Part shown: positions 8,005 to 19,200 of the stretch, piece after piece
Numbering within the stretch: position 1 is the first letter of the stretch
How the letters are laid out: every line of letters begins with the position of its first letter
From: Pantoea sp. GD03673
GTDB lineage: Bacteria > Pseudomonadota > Gammaproteobacteria > Enterobacterales > Enterobacteriaceae
Assembly: GCF_029844725.1 (NCBI RefSeq)
Contig: NZ_JAOCKJ010000002.1
Location: 186,001 to 250,000, forward strand
Direction: 5' to 3'
Length of the DNA: 64,000 nt
Notes under the pieces: generated by a model
Databases searched by the model: none
Told to the model about the DNA's origin: nothing
What the model saw: the letters and a program-made list of their open reading frames with translations, nothing else
Program-made: the position numbers and the translations under genes

Positions 8005-9921
8005 TCAGACCAGCGGCTGTGCCGCAGGATGCAGCAGCAGATGATCGGCAAGGGTATAAGGCACATCGGAGAAGAGAGGGCTCTCCTGCGGGACGGCCGC
8101 CGCCGTGGCCGCCTGCGCCACGTGCGCGGTCTCTGCCTGCTGCGTGAGGCTGACGGTGTCGAGCAGCTGATCCACCGTCTGATCCTCCAGCCTGCTGGCG
8201 TTTTCCGTATGCGATGCCACCTGCACCGTCTGGCTGGCCGTGGCCAGATTACCGGCGCTGTCTTTGCCACTGACCGTCATCAGGTATTCCCCCTCATCCA
8301 GCGTTGCCAGCTGCCCGGCCAGAATGGTCAGCGCCCAGCCGCCATCCGCTTTTACGCTGGCGCTGTAGTGCTGATCGCCCAGGGTTAATTCCACCAGGCT
8401 GCCCGGTTGCAGATGGCTGGAGCTGCCCTGAATCAGATGCCAGCTGTTCACGTCCGCCGCATCAATTTTGTTGTCATCAAAGGCGGTGTCCAGCGTCAGT
8501 GTCGGCCGCTGATGCACGGCCACGGTAAAGAGTGAGTCCCTGGTCTGACTGTCGCTGTTGCCATACTGATCCCAGCGATGGAAGGTGGCGGCGACCGGAC
8601 CATCCTGCAGTGCCATCAGTTCGCCGGAGGTGAGCGTCACCATGCCCTGAGCATCGGGCTGGTAGGTTTTACCGTTGATCTCCAGGGTGTTGCATCCTTC
8701 AACGTAGAAGCTCAGATCGTGCTGCGCTTCCTGATAGTTAAGCGTCATGTCACCGCCAATATCCATTTCGGTGTAGATCGGAATGAACCCGGTGTGAATA
8801 TTCAGCTCATGCGTGGCGTCGGTGTAGTTATCAGCCCCGTCGATGGACCAGGCGCGGATCTCACCCAGGCTGATAAAGGCGTGTACGTCCGCCGCCGGGA
8901 TCACCACCTGCCAGTGGCCCTCCTCGCTTATTGTGGCGGCATAATCTTTCTGGCTGGCCCCGGTGATCACCAGTCGGTGACCCGGCATCACGGTCGAGAG
9001 CGTGCCGCTCAGCAACAGATCCTGCCGGGTTTCAGCCAGATTAATCACATCGTCTGCCGTGACCTTATCAAAGCTGATGACTGGCAGGCTGCTCTGGTGG
9101 GTGATCAGCGTCAGCTCGTGATAGTCGGTTGCGGTTTTTCCGTTAGGATCGGTCGCGGTCACTTTGAGGCTGTAGACGCCATCCTGCAGCGCCTGCATAT
9201 CGCTTTCCTGGAAAGTGGCATACCACCTGCCGTCGCTTTCCACATGGGCCGTGGTGGTTTGCGTGCCCAGGGTCAGTTTCAGCACCGCCCCCACCGGCAG
9301 GTGCGTTGCGCCGCCGCTGATTTCAACGCCGTAAATGCTTTCAGCAATACTCACGGCATTGTCCCCACTGACGGTGTCCACGGTCAGGGTCGGTTTGATG
9401 GTGCGATCAACGTAGAGACCGAAATTAACGCTGGTAGCGGTGCTGTGGCCCGCTTTATCGGTGATGGTCAGCGTCAGCGTGTGATTGCCATCCGGCACGC
9501 CTTTGAGTGCATCCGCTGGCATGGACGCGTTCCAGTAGCCCCACTTGTTCACGGTGCTGTGCCAGCTCTGATCGTTGAACGTCAGCGTAACCAGCGAGCC
9601 GCCTTCTCCTTCCGCCCGGCCGCGCAGATGGACCGGCTTTTGCGCTTCCCAGCCCGCGATGACGCCATCACTGGCAATCGGTTCATAGGGGCGCAGTGCA
9701 GCGGGTGGTCTGCTCTCAACCGCGCTGACAGCCAGGGCACTGTAGTCGAGCGGGCTGCTCTGCAGCGACCCGGCAGAGAAAGGGGTGACGGGCAGAGTGA
9801 GACTTTGCGTTGCCACAGGCGCAATGGCGGGCAGAGCGCTGTCGGCAACGGCAAAGTCACTGACCGCCGTCTGGAAAATGGATTCAAGCCGGATATTACG
9901 AAGCGTATCGCGTGTTGACAT
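8005..9921 (-). CDS. Ig-like repeat protein, probable second type I secretion substrate
   Basis: A 638-residue protein with no signal peptide and no membrane segment. It starts at an ATG with GAGGTGA just upstream. Residues 1-60 are a unique head, then about five or six Ig-like beta modules of roughly 95-100 residues. These share the signatures of the giant neighbour (LTLTITDKAGHSTATSV, GDNAVSIAES, LTLGTQTTTAHVESDGRWYATF, ADDVINLAETRQDLLLSGT, FDDNKIDAADVNS, LTLGDQHYSASVKADGGWAL). The last 70 residues are Ala/Gln-rich, ending DVPYTLADHLLLHPAAQPLV, which could hold a C-terminal secretion signal. It has a single cysteine (in YVEGCNTLEI). It lies between the giant adhesin and its exporter. Possible roles are a co-secreted adhesin, an anchor or a cap; none is proven. 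No Salmonella bap counterpart is known to me. Confidence 0.75.
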   Translation of the reverse strand: MSTRDTLRNIRLESIFQTAVSDFAVADSALPAIAPVATQSLTLPVTPFSAGSLQSSPLDYSALAVSAVESRPPAALRPYEPIASDGVIAGWEAQKPVHLRGRAEGEGGSLVTLTFNDQSWHSTVNKWGYWNASMPADALKGVPDGNHTLTLTITDKAGHSTATSVNFGLYVDRTIKPTLTVDTVSGDNAVSIAESIYGVEISGGATHLPVGAVLKLTLGTQTTTAHVESDGRWYATFQESDMQALQDGVYSLKVTATDPNGKTATDYHELTLITHQSSLPVISFDKVTADDVINLAETRQDLLLSGTLSTVMPGHRLVITGASQKDYAATISEEGHWQVVIPAADVHAFISLGEIRAWSIDGADNYTDATHELNIHTGFIPIYTEMDIGGDMTLNYQEAQHDLSFYVEGCNTLEINGKTYQPDAQGMVTLTSGELMALQDGPVAATFHRWDQYGNSDSQTRDSLFTVAVHQRPTLTLDTAFDDNKIDAADVNSWHLIQGSSSHLQPGSLVELTLGDQHYSASVKADGGWALTILAGQLATLDEGEYLMTVSGKDSAGNLATASQTVQVASHTENASRLEDQTVDQLLDTVSLTQQAETAHVAQAATAAAVPQESPLFSDVPYTLADHLLLHPAAQPLV

Positions 9922-9954
9922 AGGTCACCTCAGTTCTGAACAGAAACGCAGACC

Positions 9955-9977
9955 AAAACGCCCGGATAAACCGGGCG
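9955..9977 (-). promoter_or_regulatory. Terminator-like hairpin in the leader of the 638-residue gene
   Basis: Perfect CGCCCGG (9959-9965) / CCGGGCG (9971-9977) with a 5-base loop. On the minus strand it is followed by TTTT (9958-9955). It sits about 35 bases before the start codon, so it could be an attenuator or the 3' end of a short leader RNA. A second perfect palindrome, ACGGCG(TAA)CGCCGT, is at 10111-10125. Confidence 0.45.
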
Positions 9978-10206
9978 GGAAGTCTGACGATAGGGTAGTG
10001 GGTCAGCTTAAGCTGCCCGTTTCCGCTGGTCGGAACTGATTACCCGGAGGTAACAGGGATAACGAAAGAAGACGCTGATAAAAGCGACAAAGGGTGCCAG
10101 AAAACTGATTCACGGCGTAACGCCGTTTGCTGCGCCTACCCTAATCTTTCACCCTGCTAATGAATAGTGGCGATAATCTGGAAAGTGAAATTATTACGTG
10201 ACGAAA

Positions 10207-10237
10207 CAAAAAAAAGCGGGTGCTTTCGCACCCGCTT
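10207..10237 (-). terminator. Intrinsic terminator of the giant adhesin gene
   Basis: Stem AAGCGGGTGC (10214-10223) / GCACCCGCTT (10228-10237) with a TTTC loop, followed on the minus strand by a run of T down to 10207. It lies 29 bases past the stop of the giant gene and separates it from the 638-residue gene. Confidence 0.92.
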
Positions 10238-10266
10238 CTCAGACTGGCCTGCCAGACAGGTCGTGT

Positions 10267-13200
10267 TTACACCACATGCACCTGCAGGTTCTGCTGCACC
10301 AGCACATCACCCAGGGTGTTATCACTGGTCAGCGCCGAGTTGTGGTAGATCTCAAAGACTCTGCCCTCCACCGTGCGCTCGCCGGTTACCTCCCAGATCC
10401 CGCCGTTGCTGTTCGCCAGCGTCACCTGACTGCCATCCGCGCCTTTGATCAGCAAATCATCACTCTGTTTATCCGTAATAGTGAGTGCCTCATTGAGATC
10501 AAGTTTGACAGAGTTGGTGCCGGTTTTACCCAAATCGAGCACTTCGACATGTTCGACTTTCAGGCCCAGCGCGGTGAGATCCAGATTGAGATACTCACCA
10601 TTAAGCACCAGCGTATCGGTGCCTGCGCCACCATCAATATGGGTAAAGTTAAGGTCGCTGACCGTCACGGTGTCCGCACCGCTGCTGCCGGTCACCGAGG
10701 CACCCTCTGCCGTACTGCCATCAGCCAGGGTAATCACGACGCCACCAATGGTGTAACCCACCTCTTCCGCAGGCGCTGCGGCCACCACGGTGTCACCTGT
10801 CACCGCGTTTTCACTGCTGCTGACTGGCGTCACGCTATCCGCTTCGGTCGTCAGCGTTGAGGCCACCGCGACAGGCGCACTGCTGTCGTCGCTGCTGGTG
10901 GTGCTGCTGCTGTTATGCTGCGTCTCCACGCTGGCGCTGGCGATGGAGGCGCTGTCATCTGCTACCGAGAACAGGGCCACTGACTCGGTAGCGGCCAGGG
11001 TAACCGGCAGCAGTGAACCCAGCAACAGGGTGTTGGTGGTGGTGTAGCTGTTACCGGCCACATCGGTGATGGCGACTTTTGCCAGCGTATTCAGCGACAG
11101 CAGCAGGCCGCCGACCGACAGCAGGGAGGGTGAGAAGTTAACGGCGTAACGACCCAGCGCATCGGTCGTGGTATTCAGCGTTGGTCCGTTGTTGCCGTTA
11201 GCCAGCAGCAGCGTCACGCTGACCTTCGATCCCTGAGCCGCATTCAGCGAGCCGCCCTGCACCACCAGGCCCGTGAGCAGAGAACCCACGATGCTGAGCA
11301 CCGGATCAACCCCGACCACCGGCTGATTATGTGACAGCGCGGTAAAGCTGCTGGTGCTGGTCGCGGTGTTCCCCCCGATGTCTGCCACCGTAACGGTCAG
11401 CGGATGGCTGCCATCTGCGATGCCTTTCAGCGTCGCTGACGGCACGCTGATGCTCCATGCACCATTCGCGCCGATAGTGGTCGTCAGGATATTGCCCGCC
11501 ACGTTAACCGTGACCGTGCCACCCGCTGCGTTGGTGCTGGTTCCTCTGATGGTTTCAGCCGCATTGGCTTCGGCGATATTGAGGTAGCCATCGCCGCCAA
11601 AGAAGCTGTTCACGCTGACCGTTGGCGTGGTGTGCGTCACCACACCCACCGACGCCGAGATGCTGCCGCTGCTGCCCGCGCCGTTGATGACGCTGGCGGT
11701 GACGGTCTGCAGACCATCCGCAATGGCGGCGAGGTTAGCCGCCGGAACAGAAAGGCTCCAGTTGCCGTTGCTGCTCACCGTGGTGCTGTATGTCTGGCCA
11801 CCGAGCGTGACGCGCACCACCGATCCTTCGGCGTTGCTGGCGGTGCCGCTGATGGTCTGAGCGGATTTAACATCAGCCGCACTCAGCGCATTGTCACCAA
11901 ACAGTGAGGTAATGGCGACCACTGGGGTCGACTGACTGATCACATTCAGTGTGCCACTGCTGTTCGCCACGTTACCGTAGGCATCGGTGCCCGTTACCGT
12001 CACGGTTTTAGTGCCATCGGTGATAGCCGCGAGATCCGCTTTCGGCACGCTGATGCTCCAGTTGCCACCACTCACCACTTTGGTGGTGTAGGTCAGCCCA
12101 TTCAGCGTGGCGCTGACGGTCGAACCGGCTGACAGGCTGGAGGTCCCGCTCAGGGTCTGGTTTGAGGCCAGATCCGCCGCACTCAGCACGCCATCGCCGA
12201 ACACGGTATTCACTGTCAGGGTTGGCTGAACCAGCCCCAGTGACACGCCCGCGCTGGTGCTGCTGACGTTGCCGACCGGGTCGGTGACCGACGCGCTGAC
12301 GGTGAAGTTACCGTTCAGCAGCGTCGAGAGCACGGCTGGCGAAACGGTGGTGGAGAATGTGCCGTCGGCATTGACCAGCGCGGTAGCCGTTGTGTTGCCA
12401 ATCGCCAGCCTGACGCTACTGCCCGCCGCCAGTCCGGAGACCGTGCCGCTGATGGTCTGGGTCACCAGCGATTCCGCCAGGTTCAGGACGCCGTCACCGA
12501 ACAGCGGATTGAGCGTGACCTTCGGCAGATTATGAATACCGACCTGCGCCCCGGCGGTGGTGCTGCTGGTGTTACCGGCGCTGTCGGTAACGCTGACGCC
12601 GACCGTCAGATTGCCATCGGCAATGCTCTGCAGCAGCGCTGGCGTCAGCGAGACGCTGAAGTTGCCACTGGCATCGGTCGCCGTGACAAACTGCTGTGCC
12701 CCCACGGATACCACTACGCGCGATCCCGCTTCCGCACCGCCCACGACGCCGCCAATCACCTGCGTCACAAGCGCATCTGCCACGTTCAGCAGACCGTCGC
12801 CGAACAGCGGATTCACCGTGATGGTCGGCAGCAGCGTATCGACGCGGACACCGGCGCTGGTGCTGGCAGTATTACCCGCCGCATCCGTGACTGATGCCCC
12901 CACCGTCAGGTTGCCCTGCGCCAGGGTGCCCAGAATATCCGGCGTCACCGTGGCGCTAAACGCCCCGCCAGCCCCGACAGTGGCGGTCAGCTGGCTGTTG
13001 CCGACCGAGAGCGTTACCACACTGCCCTGCGCAACGTTGTTCACAACCCCGCTAATCACCTGCCCGGTAGCGATATCGGCCAGATTCAGCACACCGTCGC
13101 CAAACAGTGAGGTCAGCGAGATGGATGGCGACTGGGTAAAGATGCCGATCGAAGCGCTATTCGAGGCGACATTACCCGCCGCATCCCTGACGCTGACGCC

Positions 13201-16200
13201 CAGCGTCAGATTGCCATCCAGCAGTGAAGTGAGATCGCTGCCTGGCAGGGTAAGGCTCCACGCGCCGCCTGCCTGCACGGTGGTGCTGTAACTCTTACTG
13301 CCAAAGGTCACCGTCACCTGTGTTCCTTCAGCCGCATTGGTGATCACGCCACCGATCAGCTGTCCGGCTGTGGCTTCCGCGATATTCAGCAGGTTATCAC
13401 CGCCAAACAGGCCGGTGAGCGGGCCGACTACCGGTACCGCGTCAACAATCGCCGTGACGGTTTCGCCCACTGTGCGGCTGTTGCCCGCGGCATCCGTCAG
13501 CGTGACGTCAACTGCCAGCTGACCGTCAGTGAGCAGATCCAGCACCGCTGGCGGCACCACGATGGCCCATTTGCCATCCTGGCCCACTGACGCAGAAAGC
13601 GTGGTGCCTCCCAGCACGACCGATACGGTGGCACCCACGCCTGCCGAGGTTGCGGTTCCCGAAATGGTCTGCGCCACCGTGGTATCCAGCGCGCTGAGCG
13701 TGCCATCGCCGAACACCGAATCGACCACCAGCGTCAGCGCTGCGTTGACCACCTTGTTCACCGTCAGCGTAGCGTCGGTCTGGTTGCCTGCCTGATCATT
13801 GACCCGCACGCCAAACACCAGGGCACCTTCAGTGAGGTCCGACAGCACATCCGGCGTGAGATTGATGCTCCAGCGTCCGTCAGCCCCCACCGTCGCGGTA
13901 GCAATCGGCGAGGCATCGCCCAGGTAGAGACCCACCGTCTGGCCTTCTGCGCCCTGCGCACTGCCGGTCAGCACCTGATTGACCGCCAGGTCAGCGGCGT
14001 TGATCACGTTGTCGCCGAGGAAAGCGTCAACCAGGACCAGTGGCGCGGTGGTATCCACCGTCACCGTCTGTGTCGCCGTCGTCACGTTACCGGCCCCATC
14101 GGCCAGCTGCGCGGTGATTTCCGACGTGCTGCCATCAGGAAGTGCCTGCATTGCGCTGGCCGGAACGGTGGTCGACCAGGTGCCGTTGCTTTGCACGACA
14201 GCGGTGTAGGACTGGTTATTAAACGTCACCGCGACGGTGCGACCGGCCTCGCTGATATCAGCGGTGCCGCTGATGACCTGGCTGGTGGCACTTTCACTGC
14301 CATTGACCTGGTTGTCTCCCGCAAAGGCATTGATTGTCAGTGTCGGTGGCGTCAGGTCGATCAGCACGTTACCGCTGACGGTCACCGGGGTCGTGCCGTC
14401 GGTGGCATTCACGGTGATGGCGACGCTGCCGTCCGCATTGCCAAACGCGCTGACCGGCAACGCAGCCGTTGACCAGCTGCCCGACGCATCCAGCGTGGTG
14501 GCGTAGGTCTGACCATTGATCTCAACCGTCACGGCCCCGTTCGCGCCGAGGTTAGCCGAGGTACCACTGACGATCACCCCACCCGCCACATCCTGCGTGC
14601 TGATGATGTTGTCGCCCGACACCGTGCCCAGCGTAACCCGCGGGCCTGGCGGTGGGGTAAGGTCGACCGTCAGGTCAACCGGCACCGCTGTGCTATTACC
14701 AGCCAGATCCGTTACGGTCAGTGTCAGGGTTGTCGATGGGCCAAACGTGGCCATCTGCTCTGGCGTCAGCGTCACGCTCCAGTTGCCGTTACCGTCAACC
14801 ACAGCAGTGCCCAGCGTTGTGCTATTCAGCTCAACCCTGACCTGAGCGCCTGTCTCAGCGCCACTAACGGTGCCGCTGAGGCTCTGCGGCTGGATGCTCT
14901 CGGCGTAGTTCAGTGCGTTATCACCGGTAAAGGCTGCAACGTTAAGCGCTGGCGGTGTGGTGTCGAGCACCAGCGAGCTGTTAATCGTGGTGCTATTGCC
15001 CGCCGCATCGGTTGCCGTAACGGTAACCGGATAGGTAGCATCCGGCAGCAGTGAAAGCACTTCCGGTGCCAGTGTCACCGTCCAGCTCCCCGTCTCATTC
15101 ACTTCTGCGGTATAGACGTTGCCACCAAGTGTCATCTGCACCGTCTGATTCGCGCCCGTCTCCCCCGTGGTGCCTCTGAGGGTAATGCCGTCGCCCGCAT
15201 TCTCGCTGTTCACATAGCTGCCGAAGTATTCCGGATCGAGCGACGGCACCGGTGCGGTGAGATCGGCGGTGAACTGCAGCTGCGACGACGCGCTGTTGCC
15301 CGCCGCATCCACCACGTTAACCGTCAGTGACTGCGCGCCATCCTCCAGAGAACTCAGGGCATTGGCAGGAATATCGACGGTCCAGTTACCGTTGCCGGAG
15401 ACCGTGCCAGAGTAAAGACTGCCATTCACATCCACGGTGATGCTGACTGCCTGGTTCGCCCCCACGCTGCCGGTGTTGCCGGTCAGGGTGACCCCTGCCG
15501 CGGCTTCACTGATGCTCAGCAGGTTATCTGCGCCAAACGCGCCCGCGTCAAACACAGGCACAGGCACGGCCACCTCCGTCACCACGTCCAGCGATGTCGT
15601 GTCGCTGTTCCCCGCGATGTCGGTGGCGGTCACGGTAATCGTGTGCGTGCCAGACGCGAATTCGCGCAACTGTTCCGGCAACAGGGTCAGAGACCAGCTG
15701 CCATCGTTCTGCACCGTCGCATTCAGCGGCGAATTATTTTCAAAGCCGTCGATCACGACCGAAACCGTCTGTCCGGCACCGGTAATGCCGGTGGTGCCAC
15801 TCAGGATCTGTTCACTGCCCGCCTCCGCGGCGTTCAGCGCACCATCGCCAAACGGCAGATTCAGGGTGACATCCGGCAGTGTGTTCACCGCGACCAGCAG
15901 CGTGCCGCTGGTGCTGGCGGTGTTACCGTTCACGTCGGTGACAGTCACGCTGACCGGCAGGTTGCCATCCGGCAGTGACTGCAATACGGCAGGCGGCAGA
16001 ACCAGCGACCAGTTCGAACCGTTATCCGTGAGCGTTGCCGAATAGGCGGTGTCATTAATGATCACCGTCACTGCCGCTGCGTTATCACTGTTCACCGCAC
16101 CGGACAGCGTGCCACCCTCGGCCGCTTCCGCAGCGTTAAGCAGACCATCCGTAAACGGTGTAGCCAGCGTCGGTGCCGCAATTGGCGTAATCGCCGAGAT

Positions 16201-19200
16201 AAAGGTCTGGGTGATTTCACTGGTATTTCCGGCACGATCCGTCGTCGTGAGAGTCAGGGTGTGTTCCCCGGACCCCAGACTCGCGATCACCTCTGGCGTC
16301 AGGCTGGCAGTCCAGTTGCCGTTAGCATCGACCGTAACCAGCAGCGGAATAGCATCTTCGCCCACCGTTACGCTCAGGGTCTGGCCCGCCACGGCGGTGG
16401 AGGTGCCTGTGACCAGCTGAACGGAACCTGCTTCGCTGATGTTGATCACGTTATCGCCGAACTGCGTTTCAGCAAAGACGGCTGAAACCGGCGGGGTCTG
16501 CAGGATTTCAACGCCTGCGGTAACCTGCGCCGGATTACCGGCCGCATCTGTCGCGCTGACCACCACCTGCGTCAATCCATCGTCGAGGTCAGTCAGTGCG
16601 CCGGGTGCCAGGTTCAGCGTCCAGCTGCCGGTGGCATCGGTAGTGGTGCTGAACGTCAGCGTGCCGACAGTAATGCTCAGTACGGTGCCTTCCGGCAGAT
16701 TAGCGCTGTCACCACTCAGCGTTAATGCACTTTCAGTGTCGGCCAGACTGACCAGCGAATCACCAAACGGCGTGTTCAGGGTCAGCGCTGGCAGGGTGTT
16801 AAACGCCACATCCAGTGAGGTGGTGGCGTCAGTCGTGATATTGCCCGCCGCGTCAGTGACCGAAACGGTGATCGCGTTCGGGCCGTCTGTCAGCTGCTGC
16901 ACGTCGGCTGTCGGAATGGTGACGCTCCAGTTCCCGTCGGCATCGGCTGTGGTGGTGTAGCTGACGTTATTCAGCGTCACCGTCACCGGTAAAGCGCCCG
17001 TGGTCGTGCCGCTGACGTTGAGATCGCGCAATGATTCCGCGACGTTAAGCGTGTCTCCCGCGTCAACCGTGATATTGGTCAGGACAGGCGGTGTGGTACT
17101 GAACGTGACCGGCTGGCTGGCGATGGCCGGATTGCCCGCCACATCGGTCGCGGTTACGGTAAAGGTTTGCGTGCTGCCCGGTGCCACGTCGTTAAAGACC
17201 GTGGACGGCACATTCACCGTCCAGTTGCCGTCAGCGTCGAGTGTGGTCGTGGTGGTGTAATCTGTGCCGCTTAATGTCACCGTCACCACCGTGCCCGCAG
17301 CCAGCTGGGTGCTGCCGCCGCTGACCGTAACATCTGCGGCGGCCTCGGTAGCATTAATCACATCATCACCTGCTACCACATTCAGGGTCAGCGTCGGCTG
17401 AACCTGCGCGCTGGCCTGCACGACCAGGCTGGCGCTGGCGCTGGCCGGATTGCCAGACGCATCCGCTGAGACCACGACCAGCAGCTGATCGCCATCCGGC
17501 AGAGCAGCCAGATCGGCAGAGGGAACGGTGACTGTCCAGCTGCCATCCGCCGCCACCGTCCCGCTGTACTGAATCGCGTTCAGCGTTACCGTGACCAGCT
17601 GCCCCTCTGCCAGATTGGTGCTGGTGCCACTGATGCTCAGATCCTGCAGCGACTCCGCCTGGTTCAGGAAGTTATCGTCACTGATTGTCCCGATGGTCAG
17701 GGTGGGCAGGTTCAGGCTGTCAGCATCACGCGTCAGTGTGGTCTGAACCGTCACCGCCGGGTTGCCCGCTGCATCGGTCATTGACACAGCGACCGGGTAG
17801 CTGCCGTCTGCCAGCCCCTGCACGACGCTGGCAGGCAGCGTGACCTGCCAGGTGCCATCGGAGAGCACCAGGGTGGTGTAATCAACATTCTGGAAGCTGA
17901 CGGTGACCGTCTGTCCGGCATCCGCCACCGTCGCCGTGCCGCTGATGGCGACCGCTTCCAGCACTTCCACGGAATTGATGATGTTGTCGCCGCCAATGGG
18001 GTTGACGCTCAGTACCGGTGGTGTGAGATCCACCGTGACCGCACTGGTCAGCGAACCGCTGTTACCGGCGGCATCGCTGGCATTGACCACCAGGGTATTG
18101 ACCCCCTCGTCCAGCGTCTGTACCTCCGCTGGCGTGAGGGTCAGCGTCCAGTTACCCTGGGCATCTACCGTGGCGGTATAGTCATTTCCGCCAAGCGTCA
18201 CGCTCACGGTCTGACCGTCGCCCGCTACACCGGTGCTGCCGCTCAGCGTCTGACCGACCGCTCTTTCAGCCTGGTTCAGATAGCCATCACCAAATGGCGT
18301 GTTAATGCTGACCGACAATTCCCCGGTCGCCACGGTGATTTCACGCGTTTCCGTCACCGGATTGCCCGCCGCATCACTGACCGTCACGGTCAGGGTATAA
18401 GCACCGGCCGGAATACCTGCCAGGGCACCCGCAGGCAGCGTCAGGCTCCAGTCGCCATCCTGGGTAACGGTGGTGGTCCAGAGCTGGTTGTTGAGGGTGA
18501 GGGTGACCTGCTGACCGGCTTCGGCATCCGTGCTGCCGCTGATGACAATCGGCGCGGTGCTTTCGGCGATATTGACGCTGTTATCGCCCGCAACCGTGTT
18601 CAGGGTCAGGGTCGGTGGAGTCAGATCCACCGTTACGCTGCCCTGGCTGCTGCCGGTGTTGCCCGCCGCATCCTGCACGTTTACTGTGTAGTTAAGCGTC
18701 TCTTCCGGCAGATCGGCCAGCGCGGCGACAGGCACGCTGACCTGCCAGTTGCCATTGCTGTCGACCGTGCCGGTGTAGGTTGCGCCATTGAGTACCACGC
18801 TCACCGTCTGGCCATCACCCGTGACACCGGTCGTACCGCTCAGCGTTTGTGCTGTGGTGATCTCGCTACTGTTAAGCAGACCGTCACCAAAGGCAGAGAC
18901 AATCTCCGGCGCTGGCAGCGTTGCCAGCACGCTAAGCGTTGCCTCGCTGCTCAGGGTCGCCCCGCCACTGTCCGTTGCGGTGACGGTCAGGGTGTAAGGT
19001 CCATCGGCGAGAGCCGTCAGTGACTCAGCCGGAACAATCACACTCCAGCGACCACTGGCCGAAACCTGCGCGGTGTAGCTGATGTTGTTAAACAGCAGCG
19101 TGACCGTACTGCCTTCAGGCACATTCGACGAGGTGCCGGTGACAATCAGCGGCTGACCCAGCTCCTGCGCATTCAGGTAGTTGTCCTGACTGAGGGCATC

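Noticed and set aside
8578..9918. 446-residue frame on the plus strand opposite the 638-residue gene
   Set aside because: It mirrors the codon bias of the real minus-strand gene, has no ribosome-binding site and no recognisable domain.
10045..10065. I-SceI-like wording (TAACAGGGATAA) in the leader of the 638-residue gene
   Set aside because: Only part of the site matches and no homing endonuclease gene is present.
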